DNA of 13,444 bases from CAYJWS01 sp964373925. GTDB lineage: Bacteria > Patescibacteriota > Patescibacteriia > Buchananbacterales > GWA2-38-13. Where the stretch lies: NCBI GenBank assembly GCA_964373925.1, contig CAYJWS010000032.1, forward strand, positions 1 through 13,444. The letters run 5' to 3'. The notes below the pieces were generated by a model. The model had not been told where the DNA came from, ran no database searches, and saw only the letters and a program-made list of their open reading frames with translations. The translations under genes and the position numbers were made by a program. This document shows positions 6,347-13,375 of the stretch, piece after piece; positions within the stretch are counted from its first letter, which is position 1; every line of letters begins with the position of its first letter.

Positions 6347-8725
6347 ATGAAATTGCTAGCAAACATAACAAGAATACTATTTTTATTTGTTTTTGTTATT
6401 GGAATGTATCCATTCCAAGCTTTAGCTATTGAGCAGAGATTATCAATAAATAATCTTAGTGTTATTGTACAAGATGTTACCGCAACTATAAGCTGGGAGA
6501 CAAATGTTCAGGCTTTTGGCCGTGTTAATTTTGGCAAAACTGACTCGTATGGGCTTCATCTTGAAGAAAACCAAAAAAAGGCGTCTCATACCATTACAAT
6601 CATTGGTTTGGAGCCGCAAACAATATATCATTATCAGGTTATTGCCAGAACGGAAACCCAGGAGACGAAAACATTTGACGGCATTTTTAAGACGGAAAAA
6701 TTTTTTGATTCCGTGGCTCCGACCATTACCGATGTCCGAGTGCTAAATTCTACCGGCACAACGGCGACTATTCATTGGTTTACAGATAAGCCCGCTGACA
6801 GCCAAATAGTATATGGAAAAACCGAAAGCTATGGTTCTACCGCGTCAAGCGGAAGCCTTGTGACGGTGCACAGTATAACTTTGCGCGGATTATCTCCTGC
6901 CACATTGTATCATTATAGAGTAAAATCAAAAGACGCGCAGAGAAAAATCGCAACATATACTGACGAGACATTTAGAACGAATATTACAAATCAGGTGGAC
7001 ACGGCCCTTCTTGAAATTACAAACGTTCGCCCGATTACCGAAAATGACGAGTATATAAAAGACACATCCGCCATAATTTCTTGGCAGACAAACAAAATAT
7101 CCGATGGCACCGTTTTATACGGCACGACGGATAAGCTTGGAAAATCCTTGAAGGAGACAAAGGAAAAAGATATTTTCCATCTTATTACCATACAAAAACT
7201 TAAACCCTATACCCGATATTATTTCAGGGTTCAATCAGTTGATATTTTTGGAAAAAAGGCATTATCGCCAATTTATAGTCTTGAAACTTTGCCACAAGTC
7301 CAAGGAGTTGAATCTACATCTTCTGGATCTTCCATCCAAGCAGATCCATCTCAAGGCTATGGCACAGAGATAAGCTATATAACCACCAGTGGATTTGTTG
7401 ACGATCAATATGTGCCACAAGAAAGCCTTACGTTTTATTCCAATTTCGATTCTTCGTTTAATGCCGATATAAGCGCGGGAAGCGGATTGGCGTATGTCTA
7501 TGGCAACCCATCCATCACATCCAGCGCTTCAAATGTGATTTCAGAATCTGGAAATTTTGTTAATGGTTACGTCGGTTACGCCATGAAGGATAACTTTAAT
7601 ATTCCAGAGGGGACTATTGTATTTTGGTTTAATCCGCAATGGAGCGCAGATGACGGTTCCGATTACATATTATTTGATACCAGTCCTAACTATAAAGTGC
7701 AGGATAAATATCTTCAGATTGTTAAAAGAAAGAATAAGGGGATTATGTTTGAAATAGAAGATGGAAGCGAGAACGACTTTTCTTTTTTAGTTGCCGATAC
7801 AAACGCTATCGTGAAAAATTCGTGGAATTTTATTGCCATTAGCTGGCGTTATAATGGTGGAGAAGCAAGGATTTTTTACAACGGACGCTTTATTGATATA
7901 AAAAGCAAAAATATAAAAAATATTCTTGGGCGCGTGCCTACACTTGGAGAAAATTTTTATATTGGAAGCAGGCGGTTCGGTGGGGCTAACGCATTTGTAG
8001 ATGAATTTGCGATATTTAATAAATCATTAAGCGATGAAGATATATATTCCATCTATCAGGGTGGGCTTGCAAGAAGCCGTATTACGCAGTTAAAAAATAT
8101 TAAAACAAACACCATATCGCAACTACATCGCCCGCAAGTATTAGGAGATTCTAATATAGGCGAAGATTCGAGGCAATATTTACAGACAGGCCAATACACG
8201 CGCGCATCAGTTCTTATGCGCGTCAAAGGAACTCCTGATATATTTGCCATTCTTAACGGGAAAAAGCATTATATTTCCGGGCCAAGCGCCATGGCGGAAT
8301 ATGGATATTCTTATTCTCAAGTACGCGATGTTACACAAGAATATTTTAATTCCATTCCTTACGCGCGGCTTTTGAAGTCGCCCGAAAACGCATCGGTGTA
8401 TTATTTATACCAGAGGCCGCAGAAGCAGTGGCTGAAAATCGCATTGCCTTCTCCCACCGCATTTGTCTCGTATCCACAAAACTATTGGGGAGATATTGTA
8501 ATTGTTAGCGAGAAAGATATACGCGCGTATCCGGACGCACAACTCATACGATTAGAAAATGATTCATCTGTGTATTATCTTCAAGATGATGTGAAAAGAC
8601 TTGTGAGCTCAAGCGAAGTATTTGCCGCGCATAATTTTCGTTTGCCGGAAGTTGTAGTAGTAAGTCAAGTACACTTAGAAGAATATAGAACCGGCAATAT
8701 TATTACATTAGAAGATTCGTTATAA
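6347..8725 (+). CDS. Exported surface protein: three FN3 domains, LamG-like domain, three C-terminal repeats
   Basis: A 792-residue secreted protein with a signal peptide (1-27, cleavage after QALA). Three fibronectin type III-like domains (about 34-116, 125-211, 222-314) share a core of ISW.TN, then V.YG.T, then H.ITI..L.P.T.Y.YRV, similar to the N-terminal domain of purple acid phosphatases. A Ser/Gly-rich linker (315-358) leads to a concanavalin A/LamG-like domain (about 360-572) with WNFIAISW, IFYNG, NFYIGS and VDEFAIFN. The C terminus holds three diverged repeats of about 50 residues (623-672, 674-729, 731-780), each with a .(V/I)YYL or IFAIL strand, a K-(R/H/W)-(Y/L) turn and an Asp/Val-rich end. 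There is no LPXTG motif or C-terminal membrane anchor. It probably acts in adhesion or glycan binding at the cell surface. It starts at ATG 6347, downstream of the promoter, without a Shine-Dalgarno. Confidence 0.92.
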   Translation: MKLLANITRILFLFVFVIGMYPFQALAIEQRLSINNLSVIVQDVTATISWETNVQAFGRVNFGKTDSYGLHLEENQKKASHTITIIGLEPQTIYHYQVIARTETQETKTFDGIFKTEKFFDSVAPTITDVRVLNSTGTTATIHWFTDKPADSQIVYGKTESYGSTASSGSLVTVHSITLRGLSPATLYHYRVKSKDAQRKIATYTDETFRTNITNQVDTALLEITNVRPITENDEYIKDTSAIISWQTNKISDGTVLYGTTDKLGKSLKETKEKDIFHLITIQKLKPYTRYYFRVQSVDIFGKKALSPIYSLETLPQVQGVESTSSGSSIQADPSQGYGTEISYITTSGFVDDQYVPQESLTFYSNFDSSFNADISAGSGLAYVYGNPSITSSASNVISESGNFVNGYVGYAMKDNFNIPEGTIVFWFNPQWSADDGSDYILFDTSPNYKVQDKYLQIVKRKNKGIMFEIEDGSENDFSFLVADTNAIVKNSWNFIAISWRYNGGEARIFYNGRFIDIKSKNIKNILGRVPTLGENFYIGSRRFGGANAFVDEFAIFNKSLSDEDIYSIYQGGLARSRITQLKNIKTNTISQLHRPQVLGDSNIGEDSRQYLQTGQYTRASVLMRVKGTPDIFAILNGKKHYISGPSAMAEYGYSYSQVRDVTQEYFNSIPYARLLKSPENASVYYLYQRPQKQWLKIALPSPTAFVSYPQNYWGDIVIVSEKDIRAYPDAQLIRLENDSSVYYLQDDVKRLVSSSEVFAAHNFRLPEVVVVSQVHLEEYRTGNIITLEDSL

Positions 8726-8792
8726 AAAAGTAATTTTTTTAAAGGCTTTTAGCGAGATCAAGAAAATACAATAAATCTTATTTTTGTAACTT

Positions 8793-8843
8793 ATACATTT
8801 TGTCATATTGGACGATCGTCCAATATGACAAAATGTATTTTTT
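8793..8843 (+). terminator. 46-bp perfect palindrome plus T-run, probable terminator
   Basis: Positions 8793-8815 are the exact reverse complement of 8816-8838, 23 bp per arm with no spacer, centred on GGACGATCGTCC (8810-8821). A run of six T residues (8838-8843) follows, so it can end transcription of the surface protein gene, 68 bases after the stop codon. It contains GTCAT/ATGAC as in the repeats elsewhere in the window. A loopless, mismatch-free arm this long is unusual for a simple terminator. Confidence 0.75.
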
Positions 8844-8938
8844 GCATGTAGCAGTAAATGTTTTAAGTGCAGGATCAATGATTCCAGTATTATTTTTTTT
8901 CTATCTTTTTAAGGGTTGCGCTAAGAGGGTATGGAGTG

Positions 8939-8967
8939 TTGGATTTTAATATTTTATTTGATACAAT
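8939..8967 (+). promoter_or_regulatory. Promoter of the beta-CASP nuclease gene
   Basis: TTGGAT (8939-8944), a 17-bp spacer and TACAAT (8962-8967) with a TGA extension. The expected start near 8974 is only about 3 nt before the ATG at 8977, so the mRNA would be nearly leaderless. Confidence 0.6.
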
Positions 8968-8976
8968 AGATATACT

Positions 8977-10371
8977 ATGATACAAATTGAATTTTTTGGC
9001 GCATGTGAAAGCGTGACGGGTTCTCAACATCTCATAACATACAATGGCAAAAAAATTCTGCTTGAATGCGGGCTCTATCAGGGCAGGCGACAGGATATGG
9101 AGCGTATAAACCGCGAATTTCCTTTTGATCCAAGCGCTATTGACGCTCTTATTGTCAGCCATGCCCATATTGACCATTCAGGCAATACGCCCAATCTTGT
9201 AAAACACGGATTTCAAGGAAAAATTTTTTGCACCGAGGCGACAGCAAAAATGCTTGAGCCGATGCTTTTGGACAGCGCGAAAATACAAACATACGATGTT
9301 GAGTATTTGAATAGAAAATTACGCGATCCAAATAATATTTTAGAGCCGATATATACCGTGGAAGACGCGCAAAAAGTATTTTTACATCTCTCTCCAGTGA
9401 AATACCACGCGTGGTTTGAGGTAGTGCCGGGAGTACAATGCTATTTCCAGGATGCCGGACATATTCTTGGCTCCGCACTTATAACGCTCTATTTTGAAGA
9501 TCAAGGGAAAATTATCAAGCTTGGCTACACGGGCGATTTAGGAAGGAAGTTTTTGCCTATACTTCGAGATCCGGAGCAGATTGAAAATGTTGATTATCTT
9601 ATCTGTGAAAGCACATATGGAGACAGGCTCCATAATGATATCAGGTCGTCATATGACGAGCTTGCGGCCATTATTAATCAAACATACTCGCGCGGGGGAA
9701 AGGTGATTATACCTTCGTTCGCGGTTGAGCGCGCGCAAGAGCTTCTTTATATTATCCATCAGCTCAAGGATTTAAAAAAAATTCCTCAAATGCCGGTGTA
9801 TCTTGATAGCCCTCTTGCGGTGAAAATAGTGAATATTTTTTCAGATTTTGTGGATTTGTACGATGAAGAAACACAAGATTATTTTTTAAAGAAAAAAGAC
9901 AATCCTTTTATATTTAGTGGGCTCCATCTAGTGGAGAGTACACAGGATTCAAAGGCGTTGAATACGAATCCCCAGCCATGCATTATTATTTCCGCTTCCG
10001 GAATGTGCGAGTTTGGGCGCATCCGCCATCATCTGAAAAATAATATTGATAATCCAAAAAATACCGTTGCAATTGTCGGGTATCAGGCAAAAGATACCTT
10101 GGGTCGTAAGCTTTTGGACGGCGTGAAAGAGGTGAACATTCTTGACGCGTGCCTTAAGGTGCGAGCGCAAATCGAGGTATTTAACTCTTTGAGCGCTCAT
10201 GCCGACCAGTATAATCTCATAGAATTCGTAAGAAATGCAGGGGATTTTAAAAAGCTTTTTTTGGTGCATGGCGAAGCGCAATCAAAGAATATGCTCTCAG
10301 AGAAGCTTAAAGGCAGTATAACCGCAGACATAACAATCCCAACATGCGAGGAAAGTTTTAAGCTTGAATAA
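8977..10371 (+). CDS. Metallo-beta-lactamase/beta-CASP RNA nuclease
   Basis: A 464-residue cytoplasmic zinc-dependent nuclease of the CPSF73/YSH1-like group, expected to process or degrade RNA. Metal ligands are visible: HAHIDH (His62, His64, Asp66, His67), His162 in GHILGSA and Asp187 in TGDLG. ESTYG (211-215) opens the beta-CASP region. GGKVIIPSFAVERAQELL and SASGMCEFGRIRHHL follow, then LSAHADQ with His408 and VHGE with His431 of the C-terminal RMMBL part. All motifs of an active enzyme are present and the length is normal for the family (about 450-470). The arrangement fits the family widely annotated as MBL-fold RNA-specific exonucleases rather than RNase J. The promoter places the start about 3 nt upstream of the ATG, so translation is probably leaderless. 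DNA substrates cannot be excluded by sequence. Confidence 0.95.
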   Translation: MIQIEFFGACESVTGSQHLITYNGKKILLECGLYQGRRQDMERINREFPFDPSAIDALIVSHAHIDHSGNTPNLVKHGFQGKIFCTEATAKMLEPMLLDSAKIQTYDVEYLNRKLRDPNNILEPIYTVEDAQKVFLHLSPVKYHAWFEVVPGVQCYFQDAGHILGSALITLYFEDQGKIIKLGYTGDLGRKFLPILRDPEQIENVDYLICESTYGDRLHNDIRSSYDELAAIINQTYSRGGKVIIPSFAVERAQELLYIIHQLKDLKKIPQMPVYLDSPLAVKIVNIFSDFVDLYDEETQDYFLKKKDNPFIFSGLHLVESTQDSKALNTNPQPCIIISASGMCEFGRIRHHLKNNIDNPKNTVAIVGYQAKDTLGRKLLDGVKEVNILDACLKVRAQIEVFNSLSAHADQYNLIEFVRNAGDFKKLFLVHGEAQSKNMLSEKLKGSITADITIPTCEESFKLE

Positions 10372-10399
10372 TTGACAATTGTGCGAAAAATGTTAAACT
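10372..10399 (+). promoter_or_regulatory. Promoter of the 10452 gene
   Basis: A perfect TTGACA (10372-10377), a 16-bp spacer and TAAACT (10394-10399) with a TGT extension. It lies directly after the nuclease stop codon, and no terminator separates the two genes. Confidence 0.65.
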
Positions 10400-10451
10400 C
10401 ATAGATACATTGTTCTTTAGTAGGTTGTTTTATAAATTATTGAGGTGAAAA

Positions 10452-10901
10452 ATGCATTTTTTCAACAAAGAGTCGCAAAACTCTTCAAGATATTTACATT
10501 TTTTGCTTGAACAAATGGACGCGCGTTTGAGTAGGCTTTTGCTCGATAGGCGCGTAGGAGCAAAATTACCCACGAATATTTTAGACGCCATACGCCGGCT
10601 TCTTTATACGCTCAAAAAGAGATTACTTAATGGTTATAATAATTCCATTTTATATAATTCTCAAATTCGATCTTTATTCCAAGATGTGATGAATGGCAAT
10701 GGCAATGTAAAGATTACAAAAAGGCATATTGAGAGAGTATTGCAAGAATTTGAGGGTTTGCTCATATTGCTTGATGGGCTTGATTTGGGAAATTTCCTTG
10801 AAAAAAAAGATTTGGAATCTATTTGCCGATTGCAAGTTTTTTTGAAGAACCTATCTTCAAGTGAAATTTTAATGACACATGAGACAATAATTGCGTTTTA
10901 G
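10452..10901 (+). CDS. Hypothetical helical protein, 149 residues
   Basis: I do not recognise a family. The protein is soluble and almost entirely helical by composition, rich in Leu, Arg and Lys. It has a basic first half (ARLSRLLLDRRVGAK, then RRLLYTLKKRLL) and a more acidic hydrophobic second half (EFEGLLILLDGLDLG). There is no signal peptide, membrane segment or recognisable catalytic motif. The basic amphipathic helices could bind nucleic acid or a protein partner, which I cannot tell. GAGGTG (10441-10446) lies 5 nt before the ATG and fixes the start. It has its own TTGACA promoter 52 bp upstream and a hairpin terminator right after the stop. Proximity to the nuclease gene is no evidence of a shared function. 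Confidence 0.78.
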   Translation: MHFFNKESQNSSRYLHFLLEQMDARLSRLLLDRRVGAKLPTNILDAIRRLLYTLKKRLLNGYNNSILYNSQIRSLFQDVMNGNGNVKITKRHIERVLQEFEGLLILLDGLDLGNFLEKKDLESICRLQVFLKNLSSSEILMTHETIIAF

Positions 10902-10909
10902 AAAACAAT

Positions 10910-10933
10910 AAGGACACGAAACATCGTGTCCTT
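10910..10933 (+). terminator. Hairpin after the 10452 gene
   Basis: AAGGACACGA (10910-10919) pairs with TCGTGTCCTT (10924-10933) around AACA. Only a weak T-rich tail follows, so termination may be partial. Confidence 0.6.
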
Positions 10934-10943
10934 TATCATTAAT

Positions 10944-11073
10944 AGGACTTACGCGTTTGCCGTCATTCCCGACTTGATCGGGAATCCAGGAAAGCCGGAT
11001 TGGCTTCGTTACTGGATTCCCGCTTTCGCGGGAATGACAGATGTGAGACGCGTTGTCCAAACGCGTAAGTCCT
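10944..11073. mobile_element. MITE-like non-autonomous element with perfect 16-bp terminal inverted repeats
   Basis: AGGACTTACGCGTTTG (10944-10959) is exactly repeated in inverse at 11058-11073. Inside is a nested palindrome. GTCATTCCCG (10962-10971) pairs with CGGGAATGAC (11028-11037), and CGGGAATCCAG (10979-10989) pairs with CTGGATTCCCG (11012-11022). The ATTCCC...GGGAAT units resemble dRS3-type intergenic repeats. It is 130 bp long with no open reading frame for a transposase. AAT flanks both sides (10941-10943 and 11074-11076), a possible 3-bp target duplication. It lies between convergent genes, so it may also act as a two-way terminator. A decayed relative is at 2531-2615. Confidence 0.8.
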
Positions 11074-11091
11074 AATTAAAACATTTTTTGT

Positions 11092-12024
11092 TTATTCTCC
11101 TAACTCTTCTATATATTTCATAACATCAATAGCTGCTTCGCAGCCGTATCCCGCAGCAGTGACAGCCTGGCGGTAGCGATGGTCATGCACATCTCCTGCA
11201 ACAAAAACGCCTTGTACGGAAGTTTGGGAATTTTCGGTCCTTTTTATATATCCGCGCTCATCAAGCTCAAGATGTCCTTTAAAAATTTCTGTGTTCGGAT
11301 TGTGGCCTATGGCGATAAACGCTCCTTGCACAATAACCGTATCTTCTTTTCCCGTTTTATTGTTCGCTATATTTACGCTCTCAAGCCTTTCTTTGCCTAT
11401 AAATTCTTTTACTTCGGTGTTCCACAGAAATGAAATTTTTGGATGGTGTTTGGCTCGCTCTTGCATTATGGAGCTTGCGCGGAGCTTATCTCGCCTCACA
11501 AGTATTTTTATAGATTTTGCGAATTTTGTTAAAAAAAGCGCTTCTTCCATTGCCGAGTCTCCACCTCCGATAACCACAATGTCTTTTTCTTTGAAAAAGA
11601 AGCCGTCACATGTTGCGCATCCGGAGATTCCCTTGCCCATGAGGCGAGTTTCAGATTCAATACCCAACCACTGGGCAGACGCGCCAGTTGCGATTATGCA
11701 TGTTTTAGCATAATACGACTTATTGCCCGCGATAATTTCTAACGGGTTTTTTGTAAAGTTAATTTGCGTAACATTCGTATCAATAACTTTAGTGTTGAAG
11801 CGCATCGCCTGCTCGCGCATCTCCTCAATAAGCTCGGGTCCGGTGATTCCTTTTTTAAATCCCGGGTAATTTTCAACCTCCGTGGTAATCATAAGCTGCC
11901 CGCCCGAAATATCGCCTGCTAAAAGCAGGGTTTTGAGATTTCCTCGCGACGCGTAAATACCCGCTGTGTATCCGGCAGGGCCGGATCCTATAATTATTGT
12001 GTCGTAAATATTTTTTTGCTCCAT
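11092..12024 (-). CDS. trxB: Thioredoxin-disulfide reductase
   Basis: A 310-residue FAD enzyme, the usual length for bacterial low-molecular-weight thioredoxin reductase. It transfers electrons from NADPH to thioredoxin or related thiol proteins in the cytoplasm. Visible motifs are the FAD-binding GSGPAG (13-18), the redox pair CATC (Cys136, Cys139), the second dinucleotide site GGGDSA (153-158), VRRDKLRAS (176-184) for the NADPH phosphate, and the closing FAD motif VFVAGDV. The ATG at 12024 lies about 17 nt after the expected transcription start of a TTGACT-N17-TATAAT promoter and has no Shine-Dalgarno. The only candidate partner in the window is the glutaredoxin-like protein at 2278-2520; no thioredoxin gene is present. 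The gene converges on the 10452 gene with the MITE-like element between them. Confidence 0.95.
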   Translation of the reverse strand: MEQKNIYDTIIIGSGPAGYTAGIYASRGNLKTLLLAGDISGGQLMITTEVENYPGFKKGITGPELIEEMREQAMRFNTKVIDTNVTQINFTKNPLEIIAGNKSYYAKTCIIATGASAQWLGIESETRLMGKGISGCATCDGFFFKEKDIVVIGGGDSAMEEALFLTKFAKSIKILVRRDKLRASSIMQERAKHHPKISFLWNTEVKEFIGKERLESVNIANNKTGKEDTVIVQGAFIAIGHNPNTEIFKGHLELDERGYIKRTENSQTSVQGVFVAGDVHDHRYRQAVTAAGYGCEAAIDVMKYIEELGE

Positions 12025-12047
12025 ATTTTAAAAGTGTTATAGATTGT

Positions 12048-12076
12048 ATTATAGTGGTTTATATACATTAAGTCAA
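12048..12076 (-). promoter_or_regulatory. Promoter of trxB
   Basis: On the minus strand TTGACT (12076-12071), a 17-bp spacer and a perfect TATAAT (12053-12048). The expected start near 12041 gives a short leader. Confidence 0.8.
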
Positions 12077-12085
12077 AAGTGTTAC

Positions 12086-12114
12086 TTGAAATAAAAAAAT
12101 GGGAGTGATAGAGT
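12086..12114 (+). promoter_or_regulatory. Candidate promoter of the 12155 gene
   Basis: TTGAAA (12086-12091), a 17-bp spacer and TAGAGT (12109-12114) with a TGA extension. It is back-to-back with the trxB promoter, 9 bp between the two -35 boxes. Confidence 0.5.
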
Positions 12115-12154
12115 ATGAATAGTTGCTCTTAAACATCATCCATTAAGGAAAAAT

Positions 12155-12604
12155 ATGAAAATAACATTGTGTGGAAGCATAGCGTTTTACGATGAAATGC
12201 AAAGTGTACGAGATATTTTAGAGAAATTAGGCGACGAAGTCAAGCTCCCGCCCTCGGAAATATCAGATGAAAATGGAAAAAAAATCCCAGTCAAAGAATA
12301 TTATGCTATGCGCAAATCAACAAACTCTACATCAGGATGGATCTGGGACAGAAAAGAAGAGGCAATAAGGCTTCATTTTGAAAAAATTGAGTGGTGCGAT
12401 GCAATTTTAGTTCTCAATTACCCAAAGAACGGGATTGAAAATTATATCGGAGCCAATACTCTTGTAGAAATCGGCCTTGCGTTTCATCTAAGAAAGAAAA
12501 TTTTTTTATTGCATCCAATCCCAGTAATGCAATATTCTGAAGAGATTATCTCCATGAAGCCCAAAGTTATAGAAGGAAATTTTTCCTTAATGCAAACAGT
12601 TTGA
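12155..12604 (+). CDS. Nucleoside 2-deoxyribosyltransferase-like protein
   Basis: A 149-residue soluble Rossmann-like protein. It starts MKITLCGS with a short strand and GS loop. Next come a helix, a KLPPSE loop, an internal WIWDRKEEA segment, and CDAILVLNY (81-89). The block ENYIGANTLVEIGLAF (95-110) contains Glu105, followed by KKIFLLHP. The order of a GS loop, D-A-(I/V)-L-V-L and N-(S/T)-x-x-E-(I/L)-G-x-A is that of the nucleoside deoxyribosyltransferase superfamily, which cleaves or exchanges the N-glycosidic bond of deoxynucleosides. Many members of this short type are uncharacterised, so the real substrate is unknown; a role in nucleotide salvage or hydrolysis is inference. AAGGA (12145-12149) lies 5 nt before the ATG. 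The stop codon overlaps the -35 box of the next gene's promoter. Confidence 0.85.
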   Translation: MKITLCGSIAFYDEMQSVRDILEKLGDEVKLPPSEISDENGKKIPVKEYYAMRKSTNSTSGWIWDRKEEAIRLHFEKIEWCDAILVLNYPKNGIENYIGANTLVEIGLAFHLRKKIFLLHPIPVMQYSEEIISMKPKVIEGNFSLMQTV

Positions 12605-12629
12605 TCATTACAATAGAGTCAAATATAAT
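12601..12629 (+). promoter_or_regulatory. Promoter of the 12667 gene
   Basis: TTGATC (12601-12606), overlapping the stop codon of the upstream gene, a 17-bp spacer and a perfect TATAAT (12624-12629). The leader is about 31 nt. Confidence 0.75.
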
Positions 12630-12666
12630 AATCCAAAACCACCCTTAAGGAAAGGATTGTGAAAGC

Positions 12667-13308
12667 ATGAAGAGCCTCCTGATCTCGCTTGGGCTGGTGT
12701 GCGCCTTGATTGTTTGTTTGTCATATGACGCCAATAATATCTTGAATGATTGTTCTTCTCGTATCTCAACGCAAGAGATTCAACATATCTCATTGCCAGA
12801 CATTTCGTCTGACTTTGAAAATTCTCGAAGAGCATATCCTGTTTTTCAAGAAGATACATATCATAATCCTTTTGTGTCTGCTTATGATGGTTATGTCCTA
12901 TTCTCCAATGGCTCCTCAATGCAGCCTGTAATTTTCTTGGATAGTGAAGACGAAAGAGTTTGTTATGAAGGCACGCATTCTCTCGATGAGTTTTCGCAAA
13001 TAGAGCTTGATCATCAAGATGCCCAAAGGATTTTAGAATCGTGCATGGGCGATGCAAGAGGCAATGAAGCTCCTGAAATACGCGTATGTAATAGAAATTC
13101 AAGCGTGCTTGCAACAGATGGTATTGCAAGAAATAATAATTCCCCTCCAGCGGGAAAACAAGCAATTATCGCGTTTGGCGCAGGAAGTATCATTGTCAGC
13201 GGAGCGTGTACCGCGCAGAATCAAAGAATCGCCTATGCGGGACGCCTTGTTGCGCAAAATATTATTGAAGAGAAAGTCGTGCAGGCAAATACAGTTTTTG
13301 CGCCATAG
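12667..13308 (+). CDS. Hypothetical exported protein, 213 residues
   Basis: I recognise no family. The first 20 residues, MKSLL then a hydrophobic run to CLSY, look like a signal peptide or N-terminal anchor. LIVC at 14-17 only loosely resembles a lipobox, since Val rather than Gly/Ala precedes the Cys. The mature part is polar, with acidic stretches and several further cysteines (near 29, 99, 126, 139 and 180) that could form disulfides outside the cell. A short hydrophobic patch near 164-178 (IIAFGAGSIIVSG) is too Gly-rich to be called a membrane helix with confidence. AAAGGA (12651-12656) lies 10 nt before the ATG, somewhat far but the only candidate. It has its own promoter and a strong terminator, so it is a single-gene unit. 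Confidence 0.78.
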   Translation: MKSLLISLGLVCALIVCLSYDANNILNDCSSRISTQEIQHISLPDISSDFENSRRAYPVFQEDTYHNPFVSAYDGYVLFSNGSSMQPVIFLDSEDERVCYEGTHSLDEFSQIELDHQDAQRILESCMGDARGNEAPEIRVCNRNSSVLATDGIARNNNSPPAGKQAIIAFGAGSIIVSGACTAQNQRIAYAGRLVAQNIIEEKVVQANTVFAP

Positions 13309-13334
13309 TTTTTGAACATTAGTAATACCATCTC

Positions 13335-13362
13335 GCGGGTGAAAAATTTCACCCGCTTTTTT
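13335..13362 (+). terminator. Intrinsic terminator after the 12667 gene
   Basis: GCGGGTGAAA (13335-13344) pairs with TTTCACCCGC (13347-13356), followed by a run of six T residues (13357-13362). It starts 26 bases after the stop codon. Confidence 0.92.
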
Positions 13363-13375
13363 ATTCCCTTCCGAT

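Noticed and set aside
8890..9177. Minus-strand open frame overlapping the start of the nuclease gene
   Set aside because: It overlaps the well-supported nuclease N terminus and promoter and has no recognisable features.
10962..11037. CRISPR array or ordinary rho-independent terminator at the nested hairpins
   Set aside because: There is no repeated spacer structure; the perfect outer inverted repeats and the second decayed copy point to a mobile-element-like unit, although it may also terminate transcription.
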